Shown: one piece after another, positions 58,916 through 64,000 of the stretch | Position numbering within the stretch: position 1 is the stretch's first letter | Layout: each line of letters opens with the position of its first letter | Assembly: GCA_051278195.1 (NCBI GenBank) | Contig: JBNMQM010000001.1 | Span: 186,001-250,000, forward strand | DNA: 64,000 nucleotides | Direction: 5' to 3' | Origin: JAHRVQ01 sp051278195 | GTDB taxonomy: Bacteria; Pseudomonadota; Gammaproteobacteria; Pseudomonadales; Azotimanducaceae | The notes under the pieces: model-generated | Seen by the model: the letters and a program-made list of their open reading frames with translations, nothing else | What the model was told of the DNA's origin: nothing | The model's database searches: none | Made by a program: the position numbers and the translations under genes

Positions 58916-59998
58916 ATGAAATTTATTAACAGCAGTGACTTTCGCCACAACGACCAGGATCGGATTGGTGTACTGGTCACCAATCTGGGCACGCCATCAG
59001 CACCAACCAAACAGGCACTGCGGCCCTACCTAAAGCAGTTTTTATCAGACCCGCGAGTTGTCGAAATCCCAAAGTTGATCTGGTGGTTTATTTTGAACGG
59101 GGTCATCCTCAATATCCGCCCGGCGCGTTCGGCAAAAAGCTATGCAACCGTTTGGACTGATGAGGGTTCTCCTTTGATGACCCATACTAAGCATCAGGGC
59201 GAAGCGATTCGCGAGCAGTTTTCCGGTGACGATAATGTTGTCGTGGAATTTGCTATGCGTTACGGAGAACCATCTGTCGCGACTGCGATTGAATCTTTTG
59301 CCCGGCAAGGTGTGCGCAAACTGGTCGTGTTGCCGCTATACCCACAGTATTCCGCCAGCACGAGTGCTTCTACGTTTGATGCGATTGCAGCAGACTTTAC
59401 TCAACGGCGATGGTTGCCTGACCTCAGATTTATTTCCCATTATCACGATAGGCCAGCCTACATTGATGCGGTCGCTGGAAAAATCAAAAAGCACTGGCAA
59501 GACCATGAGCGTGCTCAGTTGCTCATCTTTTCTTTTCACGGTGTCCCCAAAAGCTATCTTGATAACGGCGACCCTTACCACTGTGAATGTCATAAGTCAG
59601 CGCGTCTCATTGCAGAACAGTTAGGTCTGAGCACCAATGAGTACAAGGTGGTGTTTCAGTCACGCTTTGGTCGTACAGAATGGCTGAGGCCCTATTGTGA
59701 CGAAACGTTAAAGGCGCTGCCCGGAGAAGGCATTAAGTCTGTTCAAATGGTATGCCCAGGGTTCTCTTCTGACTGCCTTGAGACCATTGAAGAAATTGGC
59801 GTCGAGAACCGTGACTACTTTCTGAATGCAGGAGGTGAGCGATATGAGTACATCCCTGCTCTGAATGATGATGCAGACCACATTGCGATGCTGACAGATC
59901 TGATTCGTGAAAATTTGCAAGGCTGGCAGGCGCAGACGGATCCAAAACATCTAGAGGATCGTCTTGAGCGCGCCAAAGCGATTGGTGCCACAGTTTAG
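58916..59998 (+). CDS. hemH: Ferrochelatase
   Basis: 360 residues from the ATG at 58916. RIGVLVTNLGTPSAPTKQAL is the family start, PLYPQYSASTSASTFDAI the middle block, and SFHGVPKSYLDNGDPYHCEC has the catalytic His, with CLETIEEIGVENRD later supplying the Glu. It inserts Fe2+ into protoporphyrin IX. The ATG is 4 bases after the blc stop, so they are cotranscribed. Confidence 0.95.
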   Translation: MKFINSSDFRHNDQDRIGVLVTNLGTPSAPTKQALRPYLKQFLSDPRVVEIPKLIWWFILNGVILNIRPARSAKSYATVWTDEGSPLMTHTKHQGEAIREQFSGDDNVVVEFAMRYGEPSVATAIESFARQGVRKLVVLPLYPQYSASTSASTFDAIAADFTQRRWLPDLRFISHYHDRPAYIDAVAGKIKKHWQDHERAQLLIFSFHGVPKSYLDNGDPYHCECHKSARLIAEQLGLSTNEYKVVFQSRFGRTEWLRPYCDETLKALPGEGIKSVQMVCPGFSSDCLETIEEIGVENRDYFLNAGGERYEYIPALNDDADHIAMLTDLIRENLQGWQAQTDPKHLEDRLERAKAIGATV

Positions 59999-60021
59999 CC
60001 TTTCTTGAGGGCTGCCTATAT

Positions 60022-60063
60022 TGGTGCGAATTACTCCTTTTTGTGCGCTTGCGTGGCGCACCA
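60022..60063 (+). other. Overlapping alternative hairpins downstream of hemH
   Basis: TGGTGCG (60022-60028) can pair with CGCACCA (60057-60063), or GTGCGC (60043-60048) with GCGCAC (60056-60061). The two foldings are mutually exclusive. No T run follows the second stem. They lie 24 bases after hemH. Confidence 0.4.
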
Positions 60064-60188
60064 AAATGGTTTGTCCGTAGCTGTTTTTCGCTCTATTGGT
60101 CAGCGCAAAATCAAATCTTTCTGTAAATGGCTGCGTGTTCTGGTTTGTCGTCTAGCCTCTTAAGTGAGGAATTGAATTAGGCGACATT

Positions 60189-60689
60189 GTGATAGCGGCA
60201 CCCATTATTATTGACCTTGAGGCATCGGGGTTTGGCGCTTGGAGTTATCCCATTGAAGTGGGCGTTGTGATGCAGGATGGCGGCGCCTTCTGCTCGCTGA
60301 TCATGCCAGCATCAGATTGGACTCATTGGGATGATGAGGCGGAATGTATTCATCATTTGTCGAGGCGCGCTCTGGAAACCTTTGGTCAATCACCCCGTGC
60401 AGTCGCCGAAGAGCTTAATACTCTATTGGACGGGAAAACGGCCTATTCCGACGGTTGGGTTGTCGATAGACCCTGGCTAACAAAGCTATTCAGTCGCAGT
60501 CGCTTAGAAATGTCATTTCGAGTTAGCCCAATCGAGTTGATCCTTTCGGAGGGGCAGATTGCTTGCTGGGACGAAACCAAGCAAAGCGTGATTGCTGATC
60601 TTGGACTGCAACGCCATAGAGCCAGCTTTGATGCCGTTGTGATTCAAGAAACTTACCGCCGTACGAGGCAGGGTGCTTTGCGCCAGTAG
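60189..60689 (+). CDS. DEDDh 3'-5' exonuclease-like protein
   Basis: 166 residues from a GTG start with TTAGG upstream. IIIDLEASGFGAWSYPIEVG has the DxE motif of the RNase H-like exonuclease fold, SDGWVVDRPWLTKLF a later Asp, and RHRASFDAVVIQETYR the H-x5-D motif of DEDDh exonucleases. It is shorter than typical DnaQ/ExoX proteins. Whether it acts on RNA or DNA is unknown. Convergent with the antiporter gene. Confidence 0.75.
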   Translation: MIAAPIIIDLEASGFGAWSYPIEVGVVMQDGGAFCSLIMPASDWTHWDDEAECIHHLSRRALETFGQSPRAVAEELNTLLDGKTAYSDGWVVDRPWLTKLFSRSRLEMSFRVSPIELILSEGQIACWDETKQSVIADLGLQRHRASFDAVVIQETYRRTRQGALRQ

Positions 60690-60762
60690 GTCGAGCAATC
60701 ATTCGGTTGGCCCAAGCAGGCCCAGCCTAAACTTGGTCAATTCAACGCAGGTGCCACTAAAC

Positions 60763-61734
60763 TCAACCAACCCAGACCCGTGCTGTGATGTAGCCGAAAT
60801 ATATTGCGAGGAATACAAGTCCTGTCTTGCGGCTCATAACTGCCTTGCCAAAGAGAAAAATCAGGACCAGCGCGATCGTGAGAAGCAAAGAGACAAAGAT
60901 GTCCAGTGACCCCAGATTTGGTACTGATACAGGTGTAACTAATGCGCTTAAGGGTAAAGCCATCAAGCTGTTAAATAGATTCGAACCGATCACGTTGCCG
61001 ACGCATAGGTCCGCTTCTTTGCGGGTAGCGGCGATGACTGATGTGACCAGTTCTGGCATGCTTGTACCAACGGCCACGATGACCATGCCTATGATGGCTG
61101 GCCTCATGCCCAGTGTCAGAGCCAATTCTGAACCGTAGCGAATAGTGAATTCGCCGCCTATGGATAGCCCAACAATACCAGCTAGAACAAACAGCCAATC
61201 GTTTCGTTTTGAGGTGGGGATATTGATGGGGTGTGCTGTCATCTCATCGATCAATACATCGCTATTCTTATTGGCAAAGTCCATGACAGTGATGTAGATA
61301 AAAATTCCGAACAGCAGAATCAGAACTAGCGCATCAGAGCGGTCGATTAAAGACACATCGACCAGGCGTAAGAGTGGGTCAAGCGTGAGCAGTAAAAGCG
61401 TTGCGGTCGCCAGCATCAGCAGTGGGATTTCCCGCTTTATAATTTGGCCTTCGATCGCGATTGGTGTGATGACCGCAGCGGTTCCCAGCACGAGGGCAAG
61501 GTTCGCAATGTTTGAACCGGCAATATTACCGAATGCCAGCTCAGTTTGGCCGCGTACAGCCCCGACGAGGTTCACGACAAGCTCCGGGGCGCTGGTACCA
61601 AATGCGACAACGGTTAGCCCAACGACGAGTGGTGGTATGCCATAGGCCTCCGCGATGCCAGTAGCGCCTTTGACCAGACTTGCGCCGCCCGCGAGGAGCA
61701 AAGCAACGCCTAGCAATAACAGCAACCACAGCAT
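60763..61734 (-). CDS. Calcium/sodium antiporter (YrbG/CaxA family)
   Basis: 323 residues, about ten membrane helices in two inverted halves. VVGLTVVAFGTSAPELVVNL, GNIAGSNIANLALVLG and IIGMVIVAVGTSMPELVTSV, GNVIGSNLFNSLMALPL are the paired alpha-repeat motifs of CaCA exchangers (GTSxPE, GNxxGSN). It exports calcium or other cations for Na+ at the inner membrane. Start at 61734 (MLWLLLLLGVALLLAGGAS), with AGAGG upstream; the frame to 61755 is less likely. Confidence 0.92.
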   Translation of the reverse strand: MLWLLLLLGVALLLAGGASLVKGATGIAEAYGIPPLVVGLTVVAFGTSAPELVVNLVGAVRGQTELAFGNIAGSNIANLALVLGTAAVITPIAIEGQIIKREIPLLMLATATLLLLTLDPLLRLVDVSLIDRSDALVLILLFGIFIYITVMDFANKNSDVLIDEMTAHPINIPTSKRNDWLFVLAGIVGLSIGGEFTIRYGSELALTLGMRPAIIGMVIVAVGTSMPELVTSVIAATRKEADLCVGNVIGSNLFNSLMALPLSALVTPVSVPNLGSLDIFVSLLLTIALVLIFLFGKAVMSRKTGLVFLAIYFGYITARVWVG

Positions 61735-61929
61735 GAAAGAGCCTCTTGTTCGCAAAATGTCTTTTTAGTGTTCCTGATCGGATTGAAGAAATCCAGCGAG
61801 GAGGCCGGGCACGTGTTAAGTCTTTCCTAAACGGAATACATTAAATGCGAATTATTCCTTAGAAGTAGCAAGGCCTGGCTGGTAATTTGTATCTCGTTCC
61901 ACTAACCAAATCTTTGAGAGCACACCATC

Positions 61930-62088
61930 ATGAATACGCCTGAAATGGACCTACAGATAACGCCCGCTTTAGCGCTCGATATTCCAGAAATGAAAAAGCA
62001 GGTGCTTTACCGCGATGTAGATGAATCGCTTTCCGAATGGGAACGTGCCCGCATGACCAGCAAGACCTGGTCAATGGAACAAGATTAA
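61930..62088 (+). CDS. 52-residue hypothetical protein upstream of acnD
   Basis: ATG at 61930 with GAGAG upstream, stop TAA at 62086-62088. The product is charged and helix-like (IPEMKKQVLYRDVDESLSEW, ERARMTSKTW) with no signal peptide. I do not recognise a family. Composition and a reasonable ribosome site argue for translation. It is followed at once by a long hairpin and then acnD. Confidence 0.5.
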   Translation: MNTPEMDLQITPALALDIPEMKKQVLYRDVDESLSEWERARMTSKTWSMEQD

Positions 62089-62096
62089 CGTTTGAT

Positions 62097-62134
62097 TCAA
62101 GAATCGCCTGCAAATGTCTTGCGGCGATTCTTGA
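62097..62134 (+). terminator. Long stem-loop between the 52-residue ORF and acnD
   Basis: TCAAGAATCGCC pairs perfectly with GGCGATTCTTGA; inside, GCAA pairs with TTGC across a single bulged T, leaving a 5-nt loop (ATGTC). That gives a 16-bp stem. It lacks a T run, so it may be a weak terminator, an attenuator or an RNA-stability element. Confidence 0.5.
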
Positions 62135-62227
62135 TCCCCACCTGTCATCACAGAGCGAAGCTCTTTTCTCCGCATCGGCCCCTCTAGATGATAAAATTTG
62201 CGTCCCATGTAATCGGCGACGCGTCAT

Positions 62228-64000
62228 ATGAACCAAAACTACCGCAAATCTTTGCCCGGCAGCGACCTCGACTATTTTGATACTCGCGCGGCGATTGAAG
62301 ACCTGCAACCTGGCGCATACGAAAAACTTCCTTACACGTCTCGTGTTCTGGCAGAAAATCTGGTCCGTCGGTGTGATCCCGAAATGCTCAGCGCATGCCT
62401 TATGCAGATTATCGAGAACAAGCAGGAGCTCGATTTCCCATGGTATCCGGCTCGTGTCGTATGCCACGACATTCTTGGCCAGACGGCGCTCGTCGATCTT
62501 GCTGGACTCAGAGATGCGATTGCGCTGAAAGGCGGCGACCCATCGCAGGTCAATCCGGTAGTGCCCACTCAATTGATTGTCGATCACTCTCTGGCGGTTG
62601 AGCATAACGGCGATGATCCTACCGCTTTCGAGAAGAATAGAGCGATTGAAGATCGGCGTAACGAAGACCGATTTCATTTTATTAACTGGACAAAAACAGC
62701 CTTCGAAAATATCGATGTGATCCCGCCAGGTAACGGCATCATGCACCAGATTAACTTGGAGCGGATGTCGCCTGTGGTTCAAGTCCTTGATGGCGTTGCC
62801 TTTCCAGATACGCTGGTCGGCACGGATAGTCATACGCCAATGGTAGATGCGTTGGGTGTGATCGCTGTCGGCGTTGGTGGTCTTGAAGCCGAGAGCGTAA
62901 TGCTAGGTCGAGCGTCTTACATGCGTCTGCCAGAAATCATTGGTGTTGAACTCACAGGCAAACGTCAGCCTGGTATTACGGCAACAGACATCGTGCTCGA
63001 GATCACTGAGTTCCTGCGTAACCAGAAGGTTGTTTCCTCGTACCTTGAGTTTTTTGGTGCAGGGGCTTCTGCCCTCACCCTGGGTGACCGTGCGACCATC
63101 TCCAACATGACGCCAGAATTTGGCGCCACAGCGGCAATGTTTTACATCGATCAGCAAACCATTGAATACCTCACCATCACTGGCCGGGATTCTGAGCAGG
63201 TTGAACTGGTAGAGCGATACGCAAAAGAAACGGGCCTTTGGGCCGATGAACTCTCTCATGCGCACTATGAAAGAGTGCTGACGTTTGACCTTTCTAGCGT
63301 TGGCCGAAGTATTGCTGGACCCTCTAACCCCCACGCTCGTGTCGCAACAAACGCGCTAGCCGCAGCGGGTATTTCAGGTGTGGTGGATAATGAAGAAGGG
63401 CTGATGCCCGATGGCGCGGTCATTATTGCGGCGATTACGAGCTGCACAAACACCAGTAACCCACGCAATGTTATTGCGGCAGCGCTCATTGCGCGTAATG
63501 CGAATGCACTTGGTTTAACCCGTAAGCCCTGGGTAAAAACTTCTCTCGCGCCGGGCTCAAAAGCAGTGCAACTCTATTTGGAAGAGGCCAACCTCTTAAC
63601 GGAACTGGAACAGCTCGGCTTCGGTATTGTCGGGTTTGCCTGCACGACTTGTAACGGCATGAGTGGTTCGCTTGATCCCGTGATTCAGAAGGAAATCATT
63701 GAGCGGGACCTTTACTCCACTGCCGTGTTGTCAGGTAATCGAAACTTCGACGGTCGAATTCATCCCTATGCCAAGCAGGCATTTTTGGCCTCGCCACCGC
63801 TTGTGGTCGCGTATGCCATCGCGGGTACGATCCGGTTTGATATCGAACAAGGTGTGTTGGGTCTAGACCAGCAAGGTAATCCCGTCACCTTAAAGGATAT
63901 TTGGCCGAGCGATGAAGAGATCGATCAAGTCGTTGCAGCCTGCGTAAAACCTGAGCAATACAAAGCCGTCTATGATCCGATGTTTCTGCCGCTCAAAGAC
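62228..64000 (+). CDS. acnD: Fe/S-dependent 2-methylisocitrate dehydratase AcnD, 5' part
   Basis: 591 codons are present and the frame is open at the window end. NQNYRKSLPGSDLDYFDTRA is an AcnD start, GNGIMHQINLERMSP and GTDSHTPMVDALGV are aconitase-superfamily blocks, and the [4Fe-4S] cysteines are in SCTNTSNPRN and CTTCNGMSGSLDP, where the NGMSG variant marks AcnD rather than AcnA. It dehydrates 2-methylcitrate to 2-methylaconitate, which PrpF then isomerises, in the 2-methylcitrate pathway of propionate use. No prpB or prpC is upstream; they may follow beyond the window. Confidence 0.93.
   Translation, partial: MNQNYRKSLPGSDLDYFDTRAAIEDLQPGAYEKLPYTSRVLAENLVRRCDPEMLSACLMQIIENKQELDFPWYPARVVCHDILGQTALVDLAGLRDAIALKGGDPSQVNPVVPTQLIVDHSLAVEHNGDDPTAFEKNRAIEDRRNEDRFHFINWTKTAFENIDVIPPGNGIMHQINLERMSPVVQVLDGVAFPDTLVGTDSHTPMVDALGVIAVGVGGLEAESVMLGRASYMRLPEIIGVELTGKRQPGITATDIVLEITEFLRNQKVVSSYLEFFGAGASALTLGDRATISNMTPEFGATAAMFYIDQQTIEYLTITGRDSEQVELVERYAKETGLWADELSHAHYERVLTFDLSSVGRSIAGPSNPHARVATNALAAAGISGVVDNEEGLMPDGAVIIAAITSCTNTSNPRNVIAAALIARNANALGLTRKPWVKTSLAPGSKAVQLYLEEANLLTELEQLGFGIVGFACTTCNGMSGSLDPVIQKEIIERDLYSTAVLSGNRNFDGRIHPYAKQAFLASPPLVVAYAIAGTIRFDIEQGVLGLDQQGNPVTLKDIWPSDEEIDQVVAACVKPEQYKAVYDPMFLPLKD

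Noticed and set aside
15482..60156. A 16-base match TGGTTTGTCGTCTAGC at 15482-15497 and 60141-60156, both between genes
   Set aside because: About half a match of this length is expected by chance in a window this size, and the flanks do not match, so it is not evidence of a repeat family.
1..64000. CRISPR arrays, tRNAs, rRNAs, transposases, att sites
   Set aside because: None seen: no regularly spaced repeats, no cloverleaf-like sequences, no transposase motifs or terminal repeats.

Overview
The window looks like chromosomal DNA of a free-living, probably marine, gammaproteobacterium. I infer this from moderate GC, a YbiT-type ABC-F protein, DUF3080, DUF4389 and DUF1289 proteins, a lone astE, a Fe/S-type acnD, a TonB-dependent receptor and many oxidative catabolism genes. 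I would guess an OMG or Cellvibrionales-like lineage, but the sequence does not settle the taxon. I see no rRNA, tRNA, CRISPR array, phage or intact insertion sequence. Most genes are chromosomal-looking accessory or catabolic genes in short operons.

Layout. 1-8.5 kb: the 3' end of a phytanoyl-CoA dioxygenase-like gene, small enzymes and housekeeping genes (OmpA-type porin, AstE, DUF3080 lipoprotein, YbiT, DUF427). 8.5-10.7 kb: a membrane-anchored LOV-GAF-PAS histidine kinase, probably a blue-light sensor. 10.8-20.7 kb: oxidoreductases, a GST, DoxX, EthD, a MATE pump, a TauD dioxygenase and a DedA-rhodanese gene whose reading frame is interrupted by one UGA. 16.6-21.5 kb also contains two gene remnants: a lipase/LCAT-like lipoprotein and a haloalkane dehalogenase. 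21.5-32.2 kb: a catabolic block (GPH-type MFS transporter, dienoyl-CoA isomerase-like crotonase, Baeyer-Villiger monooxygenase, DJ-1/PfpI protein, YghU, two alpha/beta hydrolases), then a Tat-exported aminotransferase and a TauE/SafE permease.

32.8-42.5 kb: a TonB-dependent receptor, then one directional run containing a periplasmic molybdenum hydroxylase (small Fe-S and large Moco subunits), a cytochrome c, a flavocytochrome c sulfide dehydrogenase-like flavoprotein, SoxX, SoxY, SoxZ, SoxA and a SlyD-type isomerase. No soxB or soxCD is present, and SoxY lacks the usual GGCGG tail. 42.5-44.2 kb: a D-aminoacylase-type amidohydrolase on the other strand. A roughly 1 kb non-coding stretch follows, with a likely structured small RNA. 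45.3-54.4 kb: a three-gene surface operon of a Slam-like TPR/beta-barrel protein, a FecR protein with a glycine-rich C-terminal barrel-like domain, and a 2032-residue multidomain lipoprotein built as two copies of a four-module unit around a central domain.

54.5-64 kb: a crotonase, a ceramidase-like hydrolase, a nitronate monooxygenase divergent from a PadR regulator with two matching operators between them, Blc lipocalin, ferrochelatase, an exonuclease-like protein, a Ca/Na antiporter, a 52-residue ORF and the 5' part of acnD, which runs off the window.

The strongest lead for something undescribed is the DedA-rhodanese gene at 19.7-20.7 kb. Its UGA replaces the second Cys of a conserved CxCPNEASSA active-site motif, the frame stays open to a normal stop, and a 7-bp hairpin with a GU-containing loop lies 14 nt downstream, as in a bacterial SECIS. 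The soxB-less Sox cluster and the Slam-like/FecR/giant lipoprotein operon come next.
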